From: Seminavis robusta
Taxonomy: Eukaryota > Bacillariophyta > Bacillariophyceae > Naviculales > Naviculaceae
Assembly: GCA_903772945.1 (NCBI GenBank)
Contig: CAICTM010000261.1
Location: 1-64,000 of the forward strand
Length of the DNA stretch: 64,000 nt
Reading direction: 5' to 3'
The first letter of the stretch is position 1; every line of letters starts with the position of its first letter. This document shows, piece by piece, positions 48,101-59,043 of the stretch. The translations under genes and the position numbers were made by a program. The notes beneath the pieces were generated by a model. It did not search any database, was not told the DNA's origin, and saw only the letters and a list, made by a program, of their open reading frames with translations.

Positions 48101-51100
48101 GGAAGAGAAATGTTGGCAGGTTAGTTGCAAGAAGGCTCATTTTGTGGTTGTGTTTCCCATGTCATTCTTCGTCTTACACTTTACTTGAATCTTATAGAGG
48201 TTTGTGGTGGGGTGTCCAGTCTTGGTGCAGGTAAGGGTTGAGAATTTATAAAGGTATTTGCTGCTATGCTGGCCTTCAAGTCCTCATAATTACCTACAAA
48301 TCATTTCAGGTGGCTTGTGGTTTACATTTGAAGGTTAGTGAGAACAAACAATCCATTGATTGCAGGTCTATTTTATCCACTAAAGAGTTTTGTTCTCTAA
48401 TTCCCTGCTTGTTCTTGTTCTTCTGAAATTCAGGTGATGGGTCCACTCTCTTGCTAGGAGTTGATGCAGATTTTGACAGTCAGCTTCTGCTCTACAATGG
48501 CATCAGTTGTGACTTTCTAGCATGTTTGGTGGGTTGTGTGCAGTGTTGTTCTTCTTTCTTCATGGCATACTTTCAACTAAAATCTGCCGCTTTGTTCTGA
48601 TTTTTTAGGATGGTTCAGATGATGCCTTTTTATACCCCGAGTACCAGTCAGCCTTGGAAATTGATTCAATCTCGGGTATTACATACTTCGCTCTTGTTAT
48701 GGGCTACAGCTCAAACACAGGAACATTTGAGATTGAATTGACAAGTGCATCATCTCCGCCAGTAGATGATGACATAGATGATGACATTGCAGCCCCTCCT
48801 ACTCCGTCCCCAAGTCTTGGAGCCTTCCCATCCAACCAAGATTGTGGTGACAGCATTGCACTTGAGATTGATGGAACCCCAGTGGCTGGTGACACCACAG
48901 GGACAGGCATGGAATTTGGACTGGACATTTGTGGAGCTGTTTCCCAGCTAGGAGCTGGATCTGCTTGGTATACTTTTGAAGGTAAGTGCAAGCAACAAGT
49001 TTTCCCTTTCCTGTTGTTAATTTTTGTCTCTAACCCTAGACCCAACTGACTGATTCTGAAAACACAAGGTGATGGGTCTACTCTGTTGCTAGGAGTTGAT
49101 GCCGAGTTTGATTCACAGCTTCTGCTGTATACAGGCAGCTGTCTGCGGCTTCAATGTGTTGATGGTAATGACGACAACTTCCTATATTCACAGTTCCAGT
49201 CAGCTCTGGAATTTGAAAGTGTCAACGGAGAGACCTACTGGGCGCTTGTGGTTGGATATTCAAGCACAAGTGAAGGAGAGTTTGAAATAGCATTGGCTAC
49301 AGTTTCCACAGTAGATGATGACATTCCAGCAGTCACACCAGCTCCAGTGGGAGGATGTGATGAAGCTCAATTGATTGAAATTGGTGATGCACCAATTGCG
49401 GGCGACACTACAGGAACTCCCATGGAATCTGGTCTTGATACATGTGGTGGTGTAGCCAGCCTAGGAGCGGGATCAGCTTGGTACACTTTTGTGGGTATGT
49501 TCAACAAAACAAACATTTTGCTCCTCTTGCTCCTCTGAATTGCCTCTAACTCCAGCTGCACGGACCAATGGGAAATACAGGAGACGGGACCACGCTACTT
49601 GTAGGCGTGGATGCACGCTTTGACTCGCAGTTACTAGTATACTCTGGCAGCTGTCAGAGGTTGATTTGCGAAGATGGAAATGTAAGGCTTGATAGCGTAG
49701 ACTATTGGATTGTGGTGTCTGAAATGTCTCACATCATTACAACCTTTTGTGCTTGCAGGATGATAATTTCTCCTATGCAGAGTTCCAATCCGCCTTGGAA
49801 CTAGAGTCCCAATTGGGTGAACAGTATTGGATCCTTATTCATGGCTTTTCTTCTACCAGCGAAGGAGAATTTGAGTTGGCTGTTTCACAGCTGAGTGTGC
49901 CTGATGATGACATCCCACCACCACCCGCTCCCACTCAAGCAATAGATGACGACATCACGCCAACACCAGTTCCAACTCTACCAGCTCTTGATGATGACCT
50001 TCTAGTCACAGCAGCTCCAACGCAAGGAGCCGACGATGACTTTGTAGCCACAGCAGCTCCAGGAGGCGATGGATGTGAAGGAGCTATCATGGTGGAACTG
50101 GATGGCACACCCACTCCTGGTGATACAACAGGAACTGACATGGAAGATGGACTGGAAACGTGCGGAGGTGTAAGCAGACTGGGGGCTGGATCCACTTGGT
50201 TCACATTTGAGGGTGATGGTTCTACTGTGTTGCTTGGCGTTGACGCTGATTGGGACTCTCAGGTGAGTGCCTTGGACCCCGCCACTATCACCCACGAATC
50301 ATTGGTTGCTCACGCTCTTTCTTATGACTAACTGGGATTCACAGCTTTTGGTGTACTCTGGCAGCTGTGATGATCTGCTGTGTGTGGTAAGTGGTGGGAA
50401 GAGCCGGCTTTGGGGGAAACAGGATACCTTGTTCCTTGTACTCAAAAGGTTTATATTTGTCTCGATTCACAGGACGGGAATGATGATAACTTCGCCTATG
50501 ATTTCCAGTCAGCCCTCGAGCTGGAAACCACTCCTGGAACCACGTATTTTTCGTTGGTCCATGGCTTCTCATCCTCGAGCTCCGGACCATTCGAGTTTGT
50601 TGTATCCCAGCTTGCACCACCTCCTGGCAACTTTACAAACTCCTCGGTACCATCCGACAGTTGTGATGCTGCACCAGAGATTTCCATTGACGGTCCAGCA
50701 GTATCTGGTGACACAAGCGGCATCCCGGTTGATGAAGAACTGGAAATCTGTGGTTCCGTTTCCAGCCTTGGCACTGATGGCGGCGTTTGGGGAGGCACTT
50801 TTGTCGGCGATGGTTCAACTCTGCTCATTGGTGTGTCTGCTAGTTGGGACTCCCAGCTCTTGGTCTACTCTGGGAGCTGTGATGATTTGATGTGCGAGGT
50901 GAGTTGTGGGAAGTCCTGACTGTCTTCTGTGCTCAGAGTCGTAGAGGTGCACTCAATACTGTGTCACTTTATTTCCGGAAACAGGCAAGCAATGATGACA
51001 ACTTCGCTTTCAGTCAATACCAGAGCGCCATCAACGAGTTTGAGACAGAACCGGGGGTGGAGTACTATGTTTATGGTAAGTTCTTGCGTGTGTGTTTGGA

Positions 51101-54038
51101 TCATGGTCATCGGAAAAGGCTTGTTGTTAACCATGTCGACTTTCTTGATTGTCAGTCACTGGCTTTCGAAGTGCAACTGGGGAATTTGAACTGGAAGTTT
51201 CGCAGCTATCCCCTCCGACAGGCGGAGCCACCACAGCCCCCACAAGTGATGATCCCAGCGAAAGCGCTTGCGAGCTTGCGACGCCACTGACTTTCGGTAA
51301 CACTACTACGGGAACAACTGTGGGAGTTCCGTTTACTCGTACTGGCGTCTACTGCGACGGTTTTGGTCCCAGCCTTTACAACGCATCCACTGTCGTTTAC
51401 AGCATTACTGGCAACGGCGGAGGAGTGGTGGTTGCTATCAATTCAACAATCGATTTCGTTGCGAGCATTGTCTCCGGCCCGGACTGTGACAATCGTACCT
51501 GCGTCACTGGGGGCCTACCCAACGTCGAATTTGATGATGTTACGGGCGACTTTGAATCCGCCAGCGGCACATATCAATTTCAAGCCGACTTAGGAGAAAA
51601 CTATTTCATCTCGATCGGAGGATTCCCAGGCGACGCTGGTGAATTCGAGATTACAGTGCAGGATGGTTTCGACGTTCCAGCCAATGCCCAGTGCGAAGAT
51701 GCCATTGCTGTTGAAAGTATGGAAAGTGTAAATGGCACTACAGTGTTCGGAAGCTTCCTTCAAGACGACCCATGTATCATGTAAGTAGAATCGCCGAGAT
51801 CTGAGATATGGACACGGCCTTTCCAACCTCACCGAAATGTTGCCCTGCCTCTTCCGCTCCCAGGTTTCGGTCGAGCCCCGGAGTGTGGTACACGATTGAA
51901 GGGAGGAATAAGACATTGCTCTTCGGTCTGACAGCTGACTTCGACACCCGCATTTCTCTGTTTGCCGGTGATGATTGTGGCGCGTTGACGTGCATGGCTT
52001 TCAATGATGATCTCAACGAGGACCTGGGCTTGGGTTTCATTGTCGAGTCTGGAGTGGTGGAGACCCTGCAGGATGGAGTCACCTATCATATTCTTGTCGA
52101 CGGATGGTCAGATAGAAGAGGAAACTTCAACCTGTTTGTCGAACCCATTGACCTCGTAGATAACGACGTCTGCACGGGAGCACAAGCCATCGAGATTGCT
52201 ACGGTGGTATCAGGAAACAGCATTGCTGCATCAAGAGATGAAGGTCTGCCATTCTGCGGAAGGTATGTCACCGCCTGGGACCTTTGCCGATTGTTGCAGT
52301 TGAACCCCTCTCTCACCTTTGATTACCTTTCTCCCCTTCGTAGCGGATCGAATGAGTCTGATATCGGAGTCTTCTACACGCTCGAGGGCACGGGATCTCT
52401 GATGCAGGTTTCCTTCGCAGACTCCGTTGCTCATCCAGTTAGTGTGTACTCTGGGGACTGTGATGACCTGGCATGCGTTGCGTCCAGTGATCGCAGCTTT
52501 GGCTCTTCCGCCGCTCTGTTCCAATCTGAACTGGGTGAGTCGTACCTTCTCTATGTTCACGGCGACAGCGGTTTTTCCTTCAACTTGACTGTGGAAGAAA
52601 CCGAACGGCCCGCAAATGACGCCTGCGAGAATGCAACCATTCTATTCATCGATGGAGCTCCCATCGCTGGTGACACTTCTACCTCGATTGCAGAGGACGG
52701 CTTGGAACTCTGCGGAGAAAGCTTTAGCATTGGTCAACTTGGTGGTGTTTGGTACAGCTTTGTCGGGAACGGAGCAAGCCTTCTTCTGGGTGCGAACGCA
52801 TCCTTCGATGTTCAGTTGTTGCTGTATACTGGAAGTTGTGATGACTTGACGTGCCTGGTAAGTGGTGGGCACTGAAGAAATCTCTCACTTGAGATGGCAG
52901 AATCTATTTGTTTGACCTCATGCTTTGTCATTTGTTTTGTGTACAGGACGGAAACGATGACGATTTCAGATACAGCGCTCTTGGTTACAATTCTGTGTTG
53001 GAAATAGAATCCATACTGGGAGAAACGTATCTCGTGCTTGTTCACGGCTTCGGCTTCAGCGCTGGTGCATTTGAAATCCAGTTGAGGGAAATTGTTCCAC
53101 CTGAAAACGACTGCCGCAATGGTGAGTGCCACTGCCGGTTGGAAGCAGCGTTGCTGAAGCTTTTCACTCACACATTATCGTTCTTTGCCTCCAACTTTTG
53201 CTTCTCAGCAATCACCTTGGAAGTGGGCGACGTCGTGGAAGGAACCACTCTTTTTGTGGATGAAGAAGAGCAAGTTCCCGACTATGACTGTGGGTTGTCG
53301 TATTCTCGAAACACGACAACGCCGGGAGTCTGGTATTCCGTGGTAGGCAACGGCGGCAGCATGTCTGCCGAGTTGATAGCACCCTTTTTCGCAAGCCAAA
53401 TCACAGTGTTTCAGGGAGACGACTGCGATACCCTGGCATGCGTTGATGGCGACACTCGCTTTGGCGGTGGCATGGTTCTTTGGGATAGCATCGAGGGTCA
53501 GAACTACTACGTGTATGTTTTCGGAGACACTGGAGGTGAATTCGGTGACTTTGAGCTGTCCGTCAATGATGCGACCCGGCCACCCAACGATGACTGCGAC
53601 GAAGCTATTGGACTTGATATTGGCGACATGGTGACTGGGTCTACCAAGTACTCCGAGTTTAGCGACTTTGAAGACTGTGGAGTTGGTTTCAACTTTACGG
53701 AACGCCAGTTGTGGTACACGGTTTCGGGTTCCTCGCTTCCCACCGGTATGATTGAGAAGTACTCCAAGCAGGGAGGATCCTTCAGTTTCTTTGCCAACAT
53801 GACCATGTTCAGCACTGATCATGCCGTCTTTGTCTATGCGGGTGAGAGCTGTGACATTCTCACGTGTGTGGGCAACTCCAGTTCTTTTACGACCTTTGGT
53901 TCGAACGACCCCGGAGCGTATGTTGAATGGCCGGCAGACCCTACCAAGGAATACTTCTTGGCCGTGATCGATCTGAACAGCTTTTCCATTGCTGGCCTGG
54001 ACTTTGCACTTGAACTGGGCGCCTTTGGTGTTCTGTAG
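42110..54038 (+). CDS. Giant secreted protein with 20 PPC-like modules, 37 exons
   Basis: Exons: 42110-43197, 43279-43520, 43581-43752, 43841-44073, 44152-44298, 44368-44391, 44482-44658, 44735-44953, 45026-45117, 45202-45502, 45573-45664, 45740-46007, 46117-46152, 46269-46373, 46466-46540, 46630-46825, 46903-47288, 47400-47411, 47498-47521, 47597-47688, 47769-47795, 47903-48119, 48198-48230, 48310-48333, 48434-48528, 48609-48981, 49069-49494, 49581-49681, 49759-50262, 50345-50386, 50473-50898, 50985-51075, 51156-51780, 51864-52262, 52344-52857, 52947-53121 and 53209-54038. Every junction keeps frame, giving 2960 residues. The order is a signal peptide, a Lys/Pro-rich then Asp/Pro-rich linker to about residue 190, then 20 modules. 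Modules 4-14 are alike (GLEVCGG, GSVGGLWYTF, FDSQLLLYSGSC, DGNDD, YFALVHGYFS); 1-3 and 15-20 diverge. Asp-rich spacers (DDDI) separate modules 11-14. Module cysteines imply disulfides. It is probably an extracellular fibrous or adhesive protein; no catalytic site is seen. Confidence 0.75.
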
Positions 54039-55034
54039 TGTCCGTCCGTGGCACCGATCCGCCTCCACAGTCTCATCCTGCCTCTTGGACATTCTGCCTT
54101 ATTCCCTTCTTCCATCCAGACAGATGGCTTCCTATTTTGTTGCATACTCTTTCCCAACGACCAAATCCGAGCGATGCACAAGACTGTTCCTATCCAGTCC
54201 GCCCCCTCCGCTATGACAGCTATATTTCCAACCCTCGCTCTGTCTTCCATGTCAACCTTCCCACGATCCCACTCACTTTTAGAAACAAGAAGCAAAACGA
54301 AAGACTGAGCTTCTTCGGCCAGCAATGCTCACGGCAAGGAAAGAATGTCTGAGCTTCATTCGTTGCCTTCCGTAGAAAATGCATAATTCGTGTATGTAAC
54401 ACAACATACTGTAAATGAACCAAAATCTGCCTGTGTGCAATGTTTCTTCTTCTCTAGAAAACCATCGGGACGACGCTGATCTTGGGCGCTTGCTTCAGAT
54501 GTATCTTGGCCGTGAGGAGTCTCGTGCGTGAACTCCTCAGGATCTTTGATCAAGAAAGATGCCATAGAGAACTCGAAGAGTACCGTATCACCGAAACAAC
54601 TCTAACTAGCTAGCTAGCAGGGTAGTTCACATGGCTAGCTAGCTAGCTAGTAGATGGACGGATAAGATTGAATTCGTTCATGGAGGGACGGAGATCGCCG
54701 TCGTGCTCTCATCGCGACGAGGGCGATTGTAAAATAAACATATTGTTTTCGATTTGTGAGAGAAGAAATCCCTCTGAGCTAGGCAAATACGGTACCAGGT
54801 ACCGGTAGGAACAAAGGTGCGACTTATCTTCCAAGCCGGCGTGCCTCCAAAAGAGCCTCTCGCTGAATGCCAAAGCCAAAGCCGCTGGCGCAAATCTGCA
54901 ACTGCAATGTCACATCAATATAATAATCCATTCGAACAGATCCATCCATCCCAACACCGGAACACCTTCGTTTTTGGATCAGATAGAGATTGCTCATCCA
55001 TCGTTCGTTGCATTGCATTACATTACATTGCACC
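54039..55034. other. Intergenic with CTAG runs
   Basis: 1 kb with no gene. A CTAGCTAG cluster lies at about 54604-54653 and TACCGGTA at 54800-54807. CATTACATTACATTG repeats precede the ATG at 55035. Confidence 0.4.
54604..54653. repeat. CTAG tandem cluster
   Basis: Two runs of the palindromic tetramer CTAG (three to five copies each), about 20 bases apart. It is the densest example of the CTAGCTAG motif scattered through the intergenic DNA of this window. Confidence 0.85.
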
Positions 55035-56117
55035 ATGGTATCTCCTAGAAAGCGACGAGCCAAAGCCAAGAGCGCCCCTGTGGAGGAGAAGGAGGACGTT
55101 CCGTTTGAACCCGACGATGACGAAGAAGAAGAAGACGATTTCATTCCGGGTCAAGATGACGATGATGACGACGTTGGGGACGAGGAGGAGGAGGACGATG
55201 TCGCGGGCATTTTGGAAGGGCACTTGTATTACGACGACAAGGATGAAACATTGCACTACCAAGGGGACTCGTTTCATTTGAGCACTCGTCTCAACAACAA
55301 CAAAGATGAAATTTGGAATCCGCTGTGCGATCCACCGCCGTCGAGTAACATGGCAACCTACCAAATGAAGGGCACCATTCAACCTCCTGGGCACAGCAAT
55401 AGTAGTAGTAAGGATGAAACACCCTCCAAATTGCCACTTCGAATATTCGACGTGACGTGGACCATTCAACACGATGGAGCACCACTGCCGGGCCATGAAA
55501 AGAAGAATTGTCCCGGCAAGACGTGTTTTTCCGAAGACGATGACAGTGACGATGACGACGAGGAGGAGGAGGATGGCAAGAAGCAAAAGGCCACTCCTCA
55601 CAAACGACCCGCACTGTTTTACGGTGTCGTGGGACGAGAAGTTGCCAGTACCGCCGAAAATGTTCTCATTACCTTTCAAGGAGGATTTTATCCCCTTCCG
55701 ACATCACAAAAAGGCAAAAAGGAAGAAGAAGAAGAAGAAAAGCCAGCAGCAGCCGACAAAACCAACAGTGTCCCACTCAATTGTCAATTCCAATACGTCT
55801 TGGCCGATACTACTACCGCAGCAACAACAACCACAACTGCTGCCGCTTCTCCAGCTGCAGCCGCCAAAGCTCCACCCGCGGCAGCAGCAGCCGCCAAAGC
55901 GCCCGACGACGAGGATGACGATGACGAAGCCGATGAAGCCATGGGATACGACGAATTGATTGCGCTTCATGAAGATGCCGGAATGAACGTCGAAGATTTA
56001 AAGAGGCGATATCAACAAAAAAACAAAAACAATGATGATGATGATGAACCATCCAATAAGAAATTCAAAGCAGCTCCCAAAGATGACGACGACGATGATG
56101 ACGATGTGGGATTCTGA
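55035..56117 (+). CDS. Acidic, Lys-tipped hypothetical protein, probably nuclear
   Basis: 360 residues without introns. I chose the ATG at 55035 (CACCATGG context) over an upstream one at 54990, which would add a Cys/His-rich leader of low quality. The N-terminus is basic (SPRKRRAKAKS, a possible nuclear signal). Three Asp/Glu-rich blocks (about residues 15-60, 170-190 and 340-360) flank two conserved-looking segments: GHLYYDDKDETLHYQGDSF, and ALFYGVVGREV with ITFQGGFYPLP and LNCQFQYVL. An Ala/Pro-rich linker follows. The C-terminal helix has AMGYDELIALHEDAGMNVED before a Lys-rich, Asp-rich tail. Its composition resembles histone chaperones, but no named domain is recognised. Confidence 0.6.
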   Translation: MVSPRKRRAKAKSAPVEEKEDVPFEPDDDEEEEDDFIPGQDDDDDDVGDEEEEDDVAGILEGHLYYDDKDETLHYQGDSFHLSTRLNNNKDEIWNPLCDPPPSSNMATYQMKGTIQPPGHSNSSSKDETPSKLPLRIFDVTWTIQHDGAPLPGHEKKNCPGKTCFSEDDDSDDDDEEEEDGKKQKATPHKRPALFYGVVGREVASTAENVLITFQGGFYPLPTSQKGKKEEEEEEKPAAADKTNSVPLNCQFQYVLADTTTAATTTTTAAASPAAAAKAPPAAAAAAKAPDDEDDDDEADEAMGYDELIALHEDAGMNVEDLKRRYQQKNKNNDDDDEPSNKKFKAAPKDDDDDDDDVGF

Positions 56118-57204
56118 ATGTTGATGTACTGATTGTATATCTATTCTGACGGGGGTTATAATAACATTGACTTGTATGTACCGGTATGTATGTAATTGGA
56201 TTCTGACTGCTACCACCAAAGCTCCAGAATACCATTATTATAGTAGATATGACACTTCTGAACTCACTCACTCAATCACTGACTATCTGCCATGTTTCGA
56301 AGAGAATCGAATCATTCATTGAATCATGGTGCTGAGCTGGATAGTTAGATAGTTAGTTGTTGACAGCACTGTCAGATTTCAGCAATGCCGAATGAATTGA
56401 CGAGCAAGGACCCAGCAGTCCTTTCACTCGTCGTTGCTTTCTGTGGGTGACATATACATCTGCGGTCCAAAAAGCCTCCCTGGGACGGTTCCTCCAACCT
56501 CATTGCCATACCGGGGAATGTCAAGAAGCGGCTTTCTTCTCTTGCAACGGTGGATTTCGGGACGCGAAGCATCATGTCCCCACGGTTGACCCATCTTTGC
56601 GCTGCATGAGGATCCTGGCTGGCCTAGCACCAAGAGTGACCTCCTATTCCCTGAGCTTGGCTCGCTGCTGGGATTACAGTACGACGTACCAATCCAATAT
56701 TCCCATCTCGTTGCATGCTGCCCGCTACTGCAGGTCTAGAGCAGTCAAGTTCAAATATGAATTGCAATAGAAGAGTCAGTCGAGTTGATCGGTTCTATTC
56801 AATCTCATTGTGGCTTGACCCAATCTTGCTAGCTCGATACCACCACGACTGTGACAATCGACTCTCCGATACGTATTTACTTGGGGCGGGACTTCCTTGA
56901 AAAGTTATGAAATATAAAGACTAAGTGGCTCTAGTAATAGTGGTAGTAGTATCATATTGCTCCAGTTGCCAGAATGTGCTTGCGTGCGTCCCTGTAGACC
57001 TCCCAAAGAAATACAGTTGTGCACGGAGGTTTGCAGCAAGAAGAAAGCAGTGATTGGCCAATAAGACGAAGGAAACACCAAGGACAATAAGTAAGATAAC
57101 AAGAGTAGGACGCTGACTGCTTGGTTGACTGGCTGATTGAATGTTTTCAATCCATGGCTGGTGTCTTGGGGGGTTGCTTGTTCCCTGTTAGCTGCTGCGG
57201 CTGT
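56118..57204. other. Intergenic between convergent genes
   Basis: 1.1 kb with no gene. TACCGGTA occurs at 56179-56186 in the probable 3' UTR. Short frames on either strand lack protein-like features. Confidence 0.4.
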
Positions 57205-59043
57205 TCACAGTCCAAATTGGGATAAAAACTCTCCAGCGACTCCACCAAATATTGATTGGTTCTTCTTCTTGATATCCGAGCCACGTGGTAGATCACAGGG
57301 ACGAACCGGTGGTGGCGTCGCTGATCTTTGGCTGCCTCCTGTGCATTCTGGAAGGGAGCCAGGTATTTTGAGGGTAACTGTCCAAGGAACAGACCTGGGT
57401 GTGGTCTCCTCGAGATCATTGCGCACGATTGACTTTGGTTGGGAATCAGGCATTACATCTTCGGTTGGCCCCTTCTCCTTTGGTGGTGCCATGGTTGCAT
57501 CATCATTGAAACCTTCTGCGGGTGCACCTGGAGGATCTTTTCCGCGACCAAGTGGTTCTCGCTGGAGCTTTTTGGCTCGAGGACCCGTAGCAGTCGTCTT
57601 GGCGATCGATCTATTGGTAGCAATGGTGCTGTTGGAGCTTCTATTGCCAGCAGCGGTACTCCCTCTGGCAATCATACTCAACGAAGTTCTGGCAGATACG
57701 CTTGTGGTGCTCTTAGGCCCCAGGCTCTTAGTACTCTTGGGTCCCATGCTTTTGGAGCTCACTGGGGCTTGGCTTGCCACACTCTTGGGTCCGAGACTTT
57801 TGGTACTGGCTGGAGTCTGGCTTGCAGCAGCGGCGCTGTTGGCACCAATGCTTCTTGTGCTGATAGGAGCCTGGCTTGCAATGCTGTTAGCCGCAATGCT
57901 CTGGGTACTAGCTGGAGCCTGACTTGCCACACTGTTGGCACCAACACTCTTGGTGCTTGCGGCAGCCTGACTTGCAACGCTGGCGGCCCCAATGCTCTTG
58001 GTACTGGCGGGTGCTTGGCTTGCCCCCCCACCATTGGGGCCAAGGCTCTTGGTGCTGATCGGAGCCTGACTTGCAGCGCTGTCAGCAACAATGCTCTTAT
58101 TGCTAGCTGGAGCTTGACTCGTACCGAGACTTTTTTCACTAACTGGCGGCTGACTGGATACACTCTTGGCACTTTTGCTCTTGGAGGCTTTTGCAGGAGG
58201 ACTCTTTGAAGAAGAGTTCTTGGTACTGGCACTCCTGGGGCTGGATGCACCGGGGTCAAGTTTCTTCTGCGCACCCTTCTTTTTGGCTCTTGCTGCTCTT
58301 TTCTTTGCCGCTTGCTCCTTTTTCTCCTTCTTTATCACTGCAGTTTCTTCCGGTTCCAATCGAACCGACTCTGACTGTCTCTCATCTAAATCTTGGATCT
58401 GTTGACTCTGCTCATGTGCTGGCGGTTGTCTATATTCCATCTTTGTGGCCGGTACCGCCATTAAGTTTTGTGCATTCTTCTTGCGCCTTTCCTTGCCGGA
58501 AGCGCTCGGGAATTTTTGTTCTCTGGACACAGTTTTTTGTGCCCATTCTTGGGACGCTGCCCTGATTGTTGCCACAGTCATGGACACAGGGTCAATAGGT
58601 TGTTGGTTCGTAGCTGGCTCTTGCACCTTCATATTGACAGTTTTTGCCAATGCTTCCACCGAAATCAATGCTTCCGTGATGGCTGGTTCAGTGAAGTGTT
58701 TTCCTTCTTTCCAGGCAGTTGTCAGCACCTTTTCTGACCCTTTGACTGACTTATCAACTGCGGTCCAGGCACCGTGCACAAAGGACGAATACCAAGGTTT
58801 CGGGCTGACTGTCTCTGGTAGTTGATATTCCAGCGAGTAGCTGGTTGGGCTTGCAACAATTCCAGAAGGGGCTCCTCCTACTGTTTCGATGTCAGTGTAA
58901 ACTGTTGTTTCGGGGTCGGTGTACAGAGTTGTTTCGGGGTCAGTGTACAGAGTCGATTCTGGGTCAGTGCCTAAGGTAGTATCGTCCTGGTTGGATTCTT
59001 CTTTTGTATTGACGTATTGAATCGCTTTGCTCCTCTTACGCAT
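57205..59043 (-). CDS. Repetitive, probably disordered protein with SQAPxSTKS repeats
   Basis: 612 residues from the ATG at 59043 (MRKRSKAIQYVNTKEE), without introns. Near the N-terminus the phrase YTDPETT is repeated three times. A central Lys/Ala-rich helical block follows (EQAAKKRAARAKKKGAQKK). From about 57700 to 58170 it has about ten tandem units of roughly 17-19 residues with the core SQAPxSTKSxGxxSxA. It has no signal peptide and no membrane segment. Its composition (Ser, Ala, Lys, Pro, Thr) predicts disorder, with many possible phosphorylation sites. It resembles cytoskeleton- or nucleus-associated disordered proteins, and the function is unknown. The frame runs cleanly through the repeats, which supports it being coding. 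Confidence 0.6.
   Translation of the reverse strand: MRKRSKAIQYVNTKEESNQDDTTLGTDPESTLYTDPETTLYTDPETTVYTDIETVGGAPSGIVASPTSYSLEYQLPETVSPKPWYSSFVHGAWTAVDKSVKGSEKVLTTAWKEGKHFTEPAITEALISVEALAKTVNMKVQEPATNQQPIDPVSMTVATIRAASQEWAQKTVSREQKFPSASGKERRKKNAQNLMAVPATKMEYRQPPAHEQSQQIQDLDERQSESVRLEPEETAVIKKEKKEQAAKKRAARAKKKGAQKKLDPGASSPRSASTKNSSSKSPPAKASKSKSAKSVSSQPPVSEKSLGTSQAPASNKSIVADSAASQAPISTKSLGPNGGGASQAPASTKSIGAASVASQAAASTKSVGANSVASQAPASTQSIAANSIASQAPISTRSIGANSAAAASQTPASTKSLGPKSVASQAPVSSKSMGPKSTKSLGPKSTTSVSARTSLSMIARGSTAAGNRSSNSTIATNRSIAKTTATGPRAKKLQREPLGRGKDPPGAPAEGFNDDATMAPPKEKGPTEDVMPDSQPKSIVRNDLEETTPRSVPWTVTLKIPGSLPECTGGSQRSATPPPVRPCDLPRGSDIKKKNQSIFGGVAGEFLSQFGL
57700..58170 (-). repeat. Coding tandem repeat, units of about 51-57 bases
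   Basis: The gene above encodes about ten diverged copies of SQAPxSTKS followed by a Gly/Ala/Asn spacer. Unit length varies by whole codons, so the frame is kept under selection or chance is limited. Units with APIS, APAS and AAAS variants are interleaved. Confidence 0.8.

Noticed and set aside
42110-54038. Splitting the 12-kb region into several genes
   Set aside because: No internal signal peptide, stop or promoter-like gap was found, and all 36 inferred junctions keep the frame from the first ATG to the final stop.
42110-54038. Treating the many frame changes as a pseudogene
   Set aside because: Each frame change coincides with a good donor and acceptor, and the spliced protein keeps the module consensus throughout.
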